DNA of 64,000 nucleotides, from positions 1 to 64,000 of the forward strand of contig NZ_CP096270.1 of NCBI RefSeq assembly GCF_023204835.1, in the 5' to 3' direction. Positions within the stretch are counted from its first letter, which is position 1. Every line of letters begins with the position of its first letter. Shown piece by piece: positions 1-8,094 of this stretch. The DNA is from Salinarchaeum laminariae (GTDB taxonomy: Archaea > Halobacteriota > Halobacteria > Halobacteriales > Salinarchaeaceae). Under the pieces are notes generated by a model. The model was not told the DNA's origin, did no database searches, and saw only the letters and a program-made list of their open reading frames with translations. The position numbers were made by a program, and so were the translations under genes.

Positions 1-171
1 TGGGGAGGTGGGGAGATGGGGAGGTGGGGAGATGGGGAGGTGGGGAGATGGGGAGGTGGGGAGATGGGGAGGTGGGGAGATGGGGAGGTGGGGAGATGGG
101 GAGGTGGGGAGATGGGGAGGTGGGGAGATGGGGAGGTGGGGAGATGGGGAGGTGGGGAGGTGGGGAGGTGG
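1..171 (+). repeat. G-rich 16-bp tandem repeat (minisatellite)
   Basis: The unit TGGGGAGGTGGGGAGA repeats head to tail about nine times, followed by shorter TGGGGAGG units, then fades into purine-rich sequence up to the end of the next gene. The array begins at the window edge, so its full length is unknown. Every unit has two runs of four G on the plus strand, which gives strong G-quadruplex potential. It lies just past the 3' end of the hydrolase gene on the minus strand. All six frames are open across part of it only because of the repeat, so I do not call a gene here. Confidence 0.95.
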
Positions 172-206
172 AAAGGAAGGTGGAGGGGAAAGTGGAGGGG
201 AAGAAA

Positions 207-1604
207 TCAGTCCGTGATCCAGGCCGCTACGTCGTCGACGACCGTCTTCTCCACCTGGTTCGACACGCCGTAGGCCGCCGGGACGGAGGGACCCTCGCCC
301 GGCAGGAACGCGTGGTTGAGATCCTCGTATGTGGAGAGGGAGACCGCCGTCGAGTCGCCGAACGTGGACTGCCACTGCGTGAAATCGCCCTCGACCGTGA
401 CCTGGTAGTCTCGCTCGCCCTGGAGGTAGAACTGCTCGGTGGCCACTGACTCCGCACGGTCGACGGGATCGTAGCCGTCGAGGCTGGTCCAGAACGCCCC
501 GGGGTAGCCCATCAGCGATTCGTCGGCGTCGTAGTTCCCGGTGGCGATCTGCTCGGCGGCATTCTCCCACTGATCGCGGCGCTGACTGTACGCCGGCGAC
601 TCGTGCTCGGTCACGCTCGCGAGGTGTGAGATCTGATCGAGGAACGCGTCCGTCAGCGGGCGAGCGGGTGCAGCGAGCCCGACGGCGCCCGCTAGCTCGC
701 CGTCTCGATCCGCGATCTCGGGGGCCAGCATCGCACCGAGACTGTGGCCGAGGACGGTGACGTCGTCGCTCGCGACCGCCTCACGATCGCGCAGCCACGA
801 GATCGCGTGAAGGGCGTCGTCGACGGTGACCCGATCGACCGTGTACTCCGCGGGCGAAACGTTGCACGCCATCGTCCGCTTGTCGTATCTGAGCACGGCG
901 ATGCCCTGCGAGGCGAGCCCCTCTGCGATATCTCGGTACGGTTTGTTGGCCGCGACCGTCGCGTCGCGATCGCTCGGCCCGCTACCGTGGACGATCACGA
1001 CGCCCGGTACAGCATCAACGTCCGTCGGCGTGGTGAGCGTCGCGCCGAGCTGACAGCCATCGGGCTCCAGGGTGTGCTCGGTAGCTTGGAAGCTATCGGG
1101 GTCGGCATAGGACGCCCGCTCGTACTCGCCGACGAGCCCAATTCCGACGAGTTCGAACTCCTCGGTCGTGCTGATCCGGACGTCTGCGGGCCGGCGCTCC
1201 AGTTCGAGGCGCAGATCCACGGTCTGGAGGCCGGAGCTCATCCCGGTGTCGGTAACCTCCGTCGACTGGATCTCGCCGCCAGCGGCGAGCAGCCCGAGGT
1301 GGATGCGCTCGATCGCGGCAATGGTGACGCTTGACTGATAGGCCGACGGAAACCGGGAGTAGATCGCCTCGTACTCGCCAGCCCGGAGCAGGTCGATCGC
1401 CTGCGTGGCTGCCTCTGTCGACGATGTCGGATCAGAGGCGGTCTCGCCGTCGTCGGTGTCCGAACCGTTCTCCGGCGTCGATCCGTTGATCGTTGGGTCG
1501 CTGCCGTTGGAATCGTTGTCGCCGTCGCTGCTCGTACAGCCCGCGGCGGCGATCGCACCCGTCGCCCCGAGCGCCCGAAGGACGCGACGTCTCGTTGGAG
1601 TCAT
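207..1604 (-). CDS. Secreted lipoprotein alpha/beta hydrolase with N-terminal DUF3887-like domain
   Basis: Probable exported esterase or peptidase-type hydrolase of 465 residues. The start at 1604 is chosen because it begins a twin-arginine lipoprotein signal (RRR, then a hydrophobic stretch ending AAGC near residue 20); the reading frame stays open upstream to 1745 but without a signal. A Ser/Asp/Thr-rich linker follows. A domain of about 100 residues resembles DUF3887. The hydrolase core then has the oxyanion HG region, the nucleophile motif GHSLG, a likely acid Asp in GERDY and a catalytic His in LNHAF. It should be anchored outside the membrane. The substrate cannot be told from sequence. 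It ends next to the G-rich satellite. Confidence 0.85.
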   Translation of the reverse strand: MTPTRRRVLRALGATGAIAAAGCTSSDGDNDSNGSDPTINGSTPENGSDTDDGETASDPTSSTEAATQAIDLLRAGEYEAIYSRFPSAYQSSVTIAAIERIHLGLLAAGGEIQSTEVTDTGMSSGLQTVDLRLELERRPADVRISTTEEFELVGIGLVGEYERASYADPDSFQATEHTLEPDGCQLGATLTTPTDVDAVPGVVIVHGSGPSDRDATVAANKPYRDIAEGLASQGIAVLRYDKRTMACNVSPAEYTVDRVTVDDALHAISWLRDREAVASDDVTVLGHSLGAMLAPEIADRDGELAGAVGLAAPARPLTDAFLDQISHLASVTEHESPAYSQRRDQWENAAEQIATGNYDADESLMGYPGAFWTSLDGYDPVDRAESVATEQFYLQGERDYQVTVEGDFTQWQSTFGDSTAVSLSTYEDLNHAFLPGEGPSVPAAYGVSNQVEKTVVDDVAAWITD

Positions 1605-1802
1605 ACGACTGGGTAGTTCACGCAGTTCCCTAAACCCGGTTCCAGTGTTGCAGCGTCTGCAAGTATGTGAAACGTTCCTTGAGGAACGAGCGGTACCCCG
1701 AGCCGCTGGATCCGATCCCGGCAGTGGCGTCGCGGTGGCGCCCACCCACTCGGTTGCGTCGGTCGTCGGGACTGTTTAGGAGCCACGCCACGCATCGTGG
1801 GT

Positions 1803-2270
1803 ATGGACGAAATCGCCGGAATCTACGGGCGGGACGTACCGGACCTCGAGGCCACGGTACAACTCGGTATCGCGAGCGGCAATCTCATCCAGTGTTCCTT
1901 TCCCGAGCAGGCCGACGAGGATGCCATCGCGGACCACGAGCTCCTCGATCGGATCGAGACCTACGCGGCCGGCGAGACGGACGACGACTTCCGCGACGTC
2001 GAGATCGCGCTGACCGTTCCCACCGACCAGCGCACCGTGCTCCAGACGCTCAGGGCCGTCCCTTACGGCGAGTCGAGCAGCGTCGATTCGCTGGTTCGCC
2101 GGACGCCTGGACTCGATCCGGATGCCGACGACTCACCGGAGACCGTCAGGGCCGCGCTCGCCAACAATCCGATTCCCATCGTGCTCCCCGATCACCGCGT
2201 TGACGGCGGCTACGGAGCGACGCCCGGACCGGTACGCCGGCGTCTCCGGGCGATCGAGAGCATCGAGTAA
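1803..2270 (+). CDS. MGMT-fold alkyltransferase-like protein lacking the active-site Cys
   Basis: A 155-residue member of the O6-alkylguanine-DNA alkyltransferase family. The C-terminal DNA-binding domain is recognisable from PYGESSSVDSL and NNPIPIVLP. Where active enzymes have PCHR, this protein reads PDHR (Asp130), so the alkyl-accepting cysteine is absent. It may therefore bind DNA lesions without repairing them, as the known alkyltransferase-like proteins do; that is inference. ATG 1803 is preferred over GTG 1797 two codons upstream. It is transcribed divergently from the lipoprotein hydrolase, with about 200 bp between them. Family assignment is firm and function is uncertain. Confidence 0.8.
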   Translation: MDEIAGIYGRDVPDLEATVQLGIASGNLIQCSFPEQADEDAIADHELLDRIETYAAGETDDDFRDVEIALTVPTDQRTVLQTLRAVPYGESSSVDSLVRRTPGLDPDADDSPETVRAALANNPIPIVLPDHRVDGGYGATPGPVRRRLRAIESIE

Positions 2271-2328
2271 CGGTCCACGCGAACTGAGTAACGGATGAAT
2301 CGAAACCGCGAGCCGCAGGGCTGTTCTA

Positions 2329-2526
2329 CTAGTCGAGTTCGAACGCGACGGTAACCTCCGCCTGGTACTCGCGCCCGGATACGGACGCGACCTCCACGCC
2401 GAGCTCCTCGACCTCTGCCCAGTGGATATTGTCGAGGGTGTTCTCCGCGCGATCGAGCGCGTCGTCGGCCGCGGCGTCGAAGCTATCGGAGCTCGTGCCG
2501 ATCAGGGTGATCTTCTTGAAGACCAT
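2329..2526 (-). CDS. Dodecin (flavin-binding dodecamer)
   Basis: A 65-residue protein with the dodecin pattern: an N-terminal [11 protein letters not shown] strand, a helix rich in Ala/Asp ([14 protein letters not shown]), the conserved IHWAEVEE segment with the flavin-stacking Trp, and a final strand ending VTVAFELD. Dodecins assemble as hollow dodecamers that store or buffer riboflavin and lumichrome in the cytoplasm of haloarchaea. The gene is monocistronic and has its own TATA element. A second, more divergent dodecin-type protein lies at 30208-30414 and lacks this Trp. Confidence 0.92.
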   Translation of the reverse strand: MVFKKITLIGTSSDSFDAAADDALDRAENTLDNIHWAEVEELGVEVASVSGREYQAEVTVAFELD

Positions 2527-2550
2527 GGACCCGATACGTCGGCGGGCGTC

Positions 2551-2560
2551 CCAATAAAAG
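2551..2560 (-). promoter_or_regulatory. TATA element of the dodecin gene
   Basis: On the minus strand this reads CTTTTATTGG, centred about 30 bp before the dodecin ATG at 2526. The spacing predicts transcription starting at or next to the start codon (a leaderless mRNA). Confidence 0.7.
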
Positions 2561-2592
2561 CTAGCCGCGATTCGCCGGTATCGGCTGGCTCG

Positions 2593-4431
2593 CTATCGGC
2601 CGCGAAGCGTCCCGTCGTGATACCGGAAGCCCGCGTCTCGGAACAGCTGCCGAGCGGCTTCGGCGTCGAGATTGCCGTTCTCGCCGGGGAAGGGACCGGT
2701 GACGCTCTGTCCGTCCCACTCGAGGTCCTCCGAGACGTACTGCGTCTGGTGCAGCGGCGTCTCCGTCGCGGCCGCGACGCCGTCGAACACTGACTCGACG
2801 ATGGCGTCGCGATCGATCAGCCGACCCAGAGCGGAGCGGAACGTGTAGTTCGAGAGCGGATGTCGCCGGGCGTTGATCCCGATCATGTAGTAATCGGGCG
2901 TCGGTGACTCGACGACTCGGACGTCCGCACGGCTGCGAGCGTCGGGCACGTCCTCGACCGGTAGCGTGCCGTCGAGAACCTGTACGGAGCCCTCCGCGAT
3001 GTCGTCGAGGACGACGCTGATGTTTGGCGCGCCTTCCGCTTCGAACTGCTCGTAGACGGGGCCACCGGAGAACGGTTGCAGAGGATCGGCCAGACCGGAG
3101 GTCGTCCGGAGGAAGTGATCCTCGAAGCGCCGGAACGTGACGGATCTGTTCTCGTTCGCGCTCTCGAAACGGAGCGGCCCGCTGCCCACGGGCGAATCGA
3201 TCGACGCCGTCAGCGCCTTCGTGAAATACTCGTGGTCACGCGAGGAACGGCTCTGCCACTTCGCTTTCGGGAGAATCGGCACCGTCAGCGCCGACGGTGC
3301 GAGGGCCGCTCGCGTCGGCTCGAGATCGAACTCGACGGTCGTCTGGTCGACCGCCGTCGCGTCCTGAACGAGACTGGTCTGTTGGCGAAAACGCGGGGCC
3401 GGCACCGGGGAATCGGTCGCGCCGAGGGCAGTATCCTGACAGAAGCGGTAGGTGAAAGCGACGTCTTCGGCGGTGAGCGGGGTGCCGTCGTGCCAGGAGA
3501 GGTTCGGCCGGAGCTGGACAGTTGCGGTGTCGGACTCGGAGATCGAGAACTCCCGCGCCATCCAGGGAACGTAGTCGCCCTCGATCCGGCGTACGAGCGG
3601 GTCGTAGAGCAGGTCGGTCAGCCGGTCGTGGAGTCGATACTCCGCGGCGAGCACGTTGCGGTTCTCGGTGACGTTCGGACGCTGGAGCCCGACGCGAAGC
3701 GTCTCCAGGCTGTTGCCGTCCCCTTCGATCGTGAGATAGGCCAGCGCCGACGCGAAGTTCACCGCGCCGTCGAAGGTGACGTCCTGTGAGACGGCTGCCG
3801 TATGCGGACGCGAAACGACCGTGAGGAACGGCTGCTGGTCGAGCAGCTGGAACTGCAGCTGCTCGACGATGTCCGATCGACCGTCGATGGCGACGTTCGT
3901 GTCGGGGGCGTCCGAATCCTGGTCGGAGGCTCCATCGCCGGTCGACTGCTCGCCGTCAGTGGTCTGATCGTCGCCCGACTGGAGCTGTTCAGGAGGCAGG
4001 CGCTGGGCGACGAGCAGTTCGTCACTGCGCGAGGATGCGAATCCGAACGGGTTTTGCAGCCCCAGCTCCGGCGCGAACAGTGAGTGTAACATTGCGCGGA
4101 GTTCGTCCGGATCGCGGTGGCCCGGCATCTCCGAGACGAAGATGTCGAAGTCGTTGTTGAGCAGGACGTCCCGGAGAAGCTGCACCTCATCGAGGAGTTC
4201 GTGCGAGGCGTCAACGCCGACGGCGTCGAGGTTGTTCTGGAGCCGCTGGCCGATCTGGACGGCACTCGGATCCCGGTCTGCGGGGACGGTCTTGACGCTG
4301 AGTGACACCTGTTCGGCGGCGTCGTACGTGATCTGCGAGCGAAGTTCGGAGAAGCAGCCTGCGGTCGCTACAGCGGCGCCGCTCCCCGCAGCAGCGAGGA
4401 ACGACCGGCGAGACAGGCCTGTGGAGGGCAT
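2593..4431 (-). CDS. Circularly permuted family-5 solute-binding lipoprotein (ABC transporter)
   Basis: A 612-residue binding protein of the peptide/nickel (SBP_bac_5) type. The start at 4431 gives a twin-arginine lipoprotein signal (RRSFLAAAG...ATAGC, Cys26). The order of its parts is unusual. Residues 43-225 (VPADRDPSAVQIGQRL, DFDIFVSEMPGHRDPD, NPFGF, DQQPFLTVV) match the segment that ends ordinary family members. The ordinary beginning follows from about residue 245 (LRVGLQ, LYDPLVRR, LSWHDGTPLTAEDVAFTY). The protein then stops at LFRDAGFRYHDGTLRGR, just where others continue into the final segment. A Glu/Asp/Ser-rich linker lies near 150-185. No permease or ATPase gene is adjacent, so the ligand is unknown. 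Confidence 0.85.
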   Translation of the reverse strand: MPSTGLSRRSFLAAAGSGAAVATAGCFSELRSQITYDAAEQVSLSVKTVPADRDPSAVQIGQRLQNNLDAVGVDASHELLDEVQLLRDVLLNNDFDIFVSEMPGHRDPDELRAMLHSLFAPELGLQNPFGFASSRSDELLVAQRLPPEQLQSGDDQTTDGEQSTGDGASDQDSDAPDTNVAIDGRSDIVEQLQFQLLDQQPFLTVVSRPHTAAVSQDVTFDGAVNFASALAYLTIEGDGNSLETLRVGLQRPNVTENRNVLAAEYRLHDRLTDLLYDPLVRRIEGDYVPWMAREFSISESDTATVQLRPNLSWHDGTPLTAEDVAFTYRFCQDTALGATDSPVPAPRFRQQTSLVQDATAVDQTTVEFDLEPTRAALAPSALTVPILPKAKWQSRSSRDHEYFTKALTASIDSPVGSGPLRFESANENRSVTFRRFEDHFLRTTSGLADPLQPFSGGPVYEQFEAEGAPNISVVLDDIAEGSVQVLDGTLPVEDVPDARSRADVRVVESPTPDYYMIGINARRHPLSNYTFRSALGRLIDRDAIVESVFDGVAAATETPLHQTQYVSEDLEWDGQSVTGPFPGENGNLDAEAARQLFRDAGFRYHDGTLRGR

Positions 4432-4673
4432 CGGTTCTGGAATACTCAGGAACGCATTTAGGTGTTGGTGATCGCGTCGGCTCCGGCTGGCGGTTCGGGG
4501 CTGGACGCGTCGCCGTTCACGCTGGGACGAAAGCTGCTGGGGAGGCACGCTACTGAGGATGAAAGCTGCTGGGACGGGGAGCGGGGGAGCAGAGTAGCGG
4601 AGTAGCGGAGACGCTCTGAGGAATGCGGTTGGACCCGTGGAGTCCGAATCGAGTCGACGGGTCGATTGTAGAG

Positions 4674-4985
4674 TCAGGTGGGGACCGACGGCCCGGGCGG
4701 CGCCCGGATCACGTCGTACTCCTCGCCGTCGATCGCGATGATCGCCCACTCTTCGGCGTCGCTTCCGTCGAGCCGTCGCCGGAGCGCTCCGGCGCGGTCG
4801 CTCGACGTGACGTAGCAGTGCAGTCCGTCGGCCTCGGGCTCAGCCGCGCCATCCGTCGCCGTTACGCGGACCACTTTCCAGTCGCGTTCGGCACGGAACT
4901 CGGCACCGTCGCCGAGGATGGTGTAGCCGAGGTCGTCGAAGATCGATCGCGCTCGGGTCGTCAGGGAGGGGGAGGCGCTCGCCAT
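4674..4985 (-). CDS. Conserved small haloarchaeal protein, unknown function
   Basis: A 103-residue acidic protein. The start at ATG 4985 (MASASPSLTTRARSIFDDL) is preferred over an upstream ATG at 5006. It has no signal peptide, membrane span or cysteine cluster. The core reads LGYTILGDGAEFRAERDWKVVRVT and then DGLHCYVTSSD...RRRL, an alpha/beta pattern I recognise as a conserved family confined to haloarchaea but with no assigned role. The last residues are proline-rich. It stands alone on the minus strand between the binding protein and the DUF5816 gene. Confidence 0.75.
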   Translation of the reverse strand: MASASPSLTTRARSIFDDLGYTILGDGAEFRAERDWKVVRVTATDGAAEPEADGLHCYVTSSDRAGALRRRLDGSDAEEWAIIAIDGEEYDVIRAPPGPSVPT

Positions 4986-5104
4986 CCGTGTGAACAGTGG
5001 GCACACACCACCCTAAAAGTTCGCGTACGACGGTCGTCGAAGCCGTTTTCGGCCGCGAATAGGCACAGAAGGGAGTCGATCGCCCGTCCGCAAGCGGGTC
5101 GGCA

Positions 5105-5344
5105 TCACTCGTGGGCCGCGTCCCACTCCGTCGGCTTTCGCTGATTGCCGCAATCCGGGCACTCGATCCGGCCCATCGTGTCCATCATCGCGTCGAGACC
5201 GTCACAGACGCCACAGAGCCAGCCGTAGCGTCGCTCGCGGTCGCGATCCCGATAGGCGACGTAGAAGGGACCCCGAGAGCCGCGATCGCCTTCGTCCGTG
5301 GCGACGTAGAGGGTGTCGCCGTCGGAATCGGTGACCGTGTCCAT
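5105..5344 (-). CDS. DUF5816 family zinc-ribbon protein
   Basis: A 79-residue haloarchaeal protein. The start is ATG 5344 (MDTVTDSDGDTLYVATDEG); the frame is open far upstream only as an artefact of GC-rich DNA. It has GDRGSRGPFYVAYRDRDRERRYGW, then two Cys pairs, CGVC and CPDC, that probably bind one zinc, and ends in the family-typical KPTEWDAAHE. The role is unknown. The zinc ribbon suggests contact with nucleic acid or protein, which is inference. The gene is separate from the repair operon upstream (146 bp gap). Confidence 0.85.
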   Translation of the reverse strand: MDTVTDSDGDTLYVATDEGDRGSRGPFYVAYRDRDRERRYGWLCGVCDGLDAMMDTMGRIECPDCGNQRKPTEWDAAHE

Positions 5345-5490
5345 GTGCGATCGGTGGAGACACCCCGCAAAAACGCTTGCCGTCCCCGCTCGTACTGCGG
5401 CCTGGCGCCCCGCGCCGCGGCCTGACAACCCGCGCCAACGGTAGATTCGTCCGTATCTCCCCGGAAAGCGTTCCGCTGTGAGCGAAGGGT

Positions 5491-8094
5491 TCAGTCCAGC
5501 CGCGATTCGAGCGCCGAGAGAATCGCGATCGTCGCGGGCCGGTGGAGCGGCTCGTTTCGGTTTCCACACTGCACGTCCATCAGACAGGAGGGACAGCCCC
5601 GAACGCCGTCGCAGCCACACGCCGCCACGTGCTCGCGGGTCCGCGCGACCAGCGAGTCGGCGTGCTCGTAGATCCCCCGAGCGTAGCCGATCCCACCGTC
5701 GACGGCGTCGTGGATGAACCACGTCGGGACGCCCGTCTCCGGGTGCGGATCGATGCTCAGGCCGCCGATCTCCGAGCTGTCGAGTCTGAGTTCGAGCGGC
5801 GCGAGTTCGATCATGGCGTGCTCGGCGCCGTGGAGCCCGCCGAGGAAGGTGTACTGCCGTTGGCCCTTCCCGTACTGAGCGGGTTCGGAGAGGAGATCGC
5901 CCAAGGGCACGTCCTCGAGGGCAGTCTCGCGGAGTGATTTCGGCGCCTCGACCCACGTGAGCTGGGTCCGGAGTTCGATCGGACCGAGCCCGGTCTCTCG
6001 AACGTCGCCGATCAGGTCGCCGGTCTGGACGTCGCGGCGTTCGTAGTGAGCGTAGTGGATGCTGACGGTGCCGACGCCGAATTTGAGGTGCCAGCCGTCG
6101 CCGAGATCGCGGGACGCGCGAGGCTCGACGTCGGAGACCGATTTCGTCGAGTGCGTCTTCGTATAGACTTCCTCGTCGATCGGCTGGAGCGTGACCCACG
6201 GCTGCGGGCGCTCCTCCTCGAACTCAACGACTTCGTACTCGGTGCCGTCGTGGAGGACGACGGCGCCGGGGTGGTACTCCCGGTAGGCCCGATCCTTGCC
6301 GATCGGCGCGACGTCGAGATCGTCCGCGCCATCGACGCTTCGGACCTGGAACGTCTCCGAATCGGTCGCGTACATCGAGACGTCGGCCTCCGGACGCGGC
6401 GGCCCATCGTAGCGAACCGACCGGTCGAGGTCGCCGACGAGACGGCCGGCCTCGCGCCACATCGTCACGCCGCGATCGAGCCGATCCTCCACGTTGGTCC
6501 CCTCGCCGTCTGGCACGGCCTCCGCACCGAACCACCGCTCGTCGTCGCGGTCGATCGGCAGCTCCGAGGCGGCGGCCAGCAGGTGCCGAGCGTAGACGGC
6601 GTCGTTGCCGAGGTCGATGACGGCGTCCTCGTACGCGCCAGCGGACGAGGGCTCGGAGGAGCCTGCTCCTCCGGCGTTCTCGACGTCTTCCTCGAAGAGG
6701 AACTCGGGATGGTCGAGCACGTACTGGTCGATAGCGTCGGCGCGACCGACCAGGACCGAGAGCGCGTCGTCGGTCCCACGGCCAGAGCGACCGAGTCGCT
6801 GCCAGAAGGACTGTCGCGAGCCGGGGTAGCCGGCCAGCACCGTCGCGTCGACGCTCCCGACGTCGATTCCGAGTTCGAGCGCGCTCGTCGAGATCACGCT
6901 GTCGAGATCACCGGACTGGAGCCGCTGCTCGGTGTCGCGGCGGGTCTGCTTGCCGTGGCCGGCGTGGTAGGGCGCGACGGAGACGTAGCCACTGCTGCCC
7001 CCGCCAGCGCTGTCGGCGACCCCACCGCCGCCGGTACCACTCGCCGGGTGGTCACCGGCCTCGCGCTCGACGGTCTTCGCCGTGAGTTCGGTCCCTTGCC
7101 TGGATCGCGAGAAGGCAAGCGTCTGGACGCCGTGGAGGCCGAGGTGCGCCACGATCTCGCCGGTCGCGGCACCCGCTCGCTTGACCGCGCCGAGATACTC
7201 GTCCATGCTGTACTCCTCGCCGAGGTCTTCCTCCAAGGGTGGTTTCCAGAACGCGATCTCGCGGCGGCCGTGCGGGCTGCCGTCCTCGTCCACGACGACG
7301 TGGGGCTCGCCGGTCAGGCGGCGGGCGTGCTCGGCGGGGTTCCCGATCGTCGCCGACGTACAGACGATCCGCGGATCGGCGTCGTAAAAGTCGAGAATGC
7401 GGCGCAGGCGCCGGAGGACCCACGCGACGTGCATGCCGTGGATGCCCGAAGCAGCGTGGGCCTCGTCGATCGCCAACAGCGCGCAGTTCCCGAAACACTC
7501 CCGCCACTGGGTGTGGTGGGCGAGATAGACGTTGAGTCCGGCGGCGTTCGTGAGGATCACGTCTGCCTCCTCTCGGATCTCCGGGCGGCGGTGGTTCGGC
7601 GTGTCGCCGTCGTACACTGCGACCTCGAGGTCGAGACCGAGCCGATCGTAGAGCGCGACGAGCGATTCGCGCTGGTCCCGCGCGAGCGCCTTCGTCGGAT
7701 AGCAGACGATCGCCCGCGCATCGGGATCCTCGCGCTTGCAAAGTGCGACGTAGAGCGCGTAGATCAGCGTCTTGCCCGACGCCGTCGGCGTCGCGACGGC
7801 TACGTTCTCGCCCTCGCGAAGTCGGTCGATCCCTTCGGCCTGGTGCGTGTAGAGGTCGTGGCCGAGCCGATCCGCGAGGTCGTCGGGCAGGACCTCGCTG
7901 GCTGGGACGGTGTCGGCTGATTCGGCCGGCTGCGTCTGTGTGTGGACGATCTGATCGTCGTAGTTAGGGAAGCGCTCGCGGAGGTGGTCGGGGTCGAGCA
8001 CGTCTGCGTGGGCGCTCCAGCCGCCGTCGCTGGATCCGTGGTCGTCGTTCCCGCGCTGGGTGCGTTCGGCCGGTGAATGGGGGTCGTCACTCAT
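5491..8094 (-). CDS. mrfA: MrfA-type superfamily 2 DNA helicase with C-terminal DUF1998 zinc site
   Basis: An 867-residue ATP-dependent helicase. Walker A is ATPTASGKT (about residues 101-109), the Walker B/DEAH box is LAIDEAHA, motif III is SATIG, and motifs V and VI are TSALELGIDVG and QRLGRSGRG. The C-terminal DUF1998-type domain carries four cysteines (CGCDGVRGCPSC plus a further Cys in DVQCGN). This matches Bacillus subtilis MrfA (YprA) and the Hrq1 group, which unwind DNA during repair of mitomycin C damage. Its ATG directly abuts the TGA of the upstream exonuclease gene, so the two are almost certainly co-transcribed and translationally linked. The symbol is given by homology. Confidence 0.9.
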   Translation of the reverse strand: MSDDPHSPAERTQRGNDDHGSSDGGWSAHADVLDPDHLRERFPNYDDQIVHTQTQPAESADTVPASEVLPDDLADRLGHDLYTHQAEGIDRLREGENVAVATPTASGKTLIYALYVALCKREDPDARAIVCYPTKALARDQRESLVALYDRLGLDLEVAVYDGDTPNHRRPEIREEADVILTNAAGLNVYLAHHTQWRECFGNCALLAIDEAHAASGIHGMHVAWVLRRLRRILDFYDADPRIVCTSATIGNPAEHARRLTGEPHVVVDEDGSPHGRREIAFWKPPLEEDLGEEYSMDEYLGAVKRAGAATGEIVAHLGLHGVQTLAFSRSRQGTELTAKTVEREAGDHPASGTGGGGVADSAGGGSSGYVSVAPYHAGHGKQTRRDTEQRLQSGDLDSVISTSALELGIDVGSVDATVLAGYPGSRQSFWQRLGRSGRGTDDALSVLVGRADAIDQYVLDHPEFLFEEDVENAGGAGSSEPSSAGAYEDAVIDLGNDAVYARHLLAAASELPIDRDDERWFGAEAVPDGEGTNVEDRLDRGVTMWREAGRLVGDLDRSVRYDGPPRPEADVSMYATDSETFQVRSVDGADDLDVAPIGKDRAYREYHPGAVVLHDGTEYEVVEFEEERPQPWVTLQPIDEEVYTKTHSTKSVSDVEPRASRDLGDGWHLKFGVGTVSIHYAHYERRDVQTGDLIGDVRETGLGPIELRTQLTWVEAPKSLRETALEDVPLGDLLSEPAQYGKGQRQYTFLGGLHGAEHAMIELAPLELRLDSSEIGGLSIDPHPETGVPTWFIHDAVDGGIGYARGIYEHADSLVARTREHVAACGCDGVRGCPSCLMDVQCGNRNEPLHRPATIAILSALESRLD

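Noticed and set aside
8-449. Overlapping long open frames with Gly-Arg-Trp repeats on the plus strand
   Set aside because: All are translations of the G-rich 16-bp satellite or the antisense of the hydrolase gene; no start signal or family similarity.
6046-7920. Long open frame (624 codons) on the plus strand
   Set aside because: It is the antisense of the helicase gene; GC-rich third positions remove stops. The minus-strand frame has all helicase motifs.
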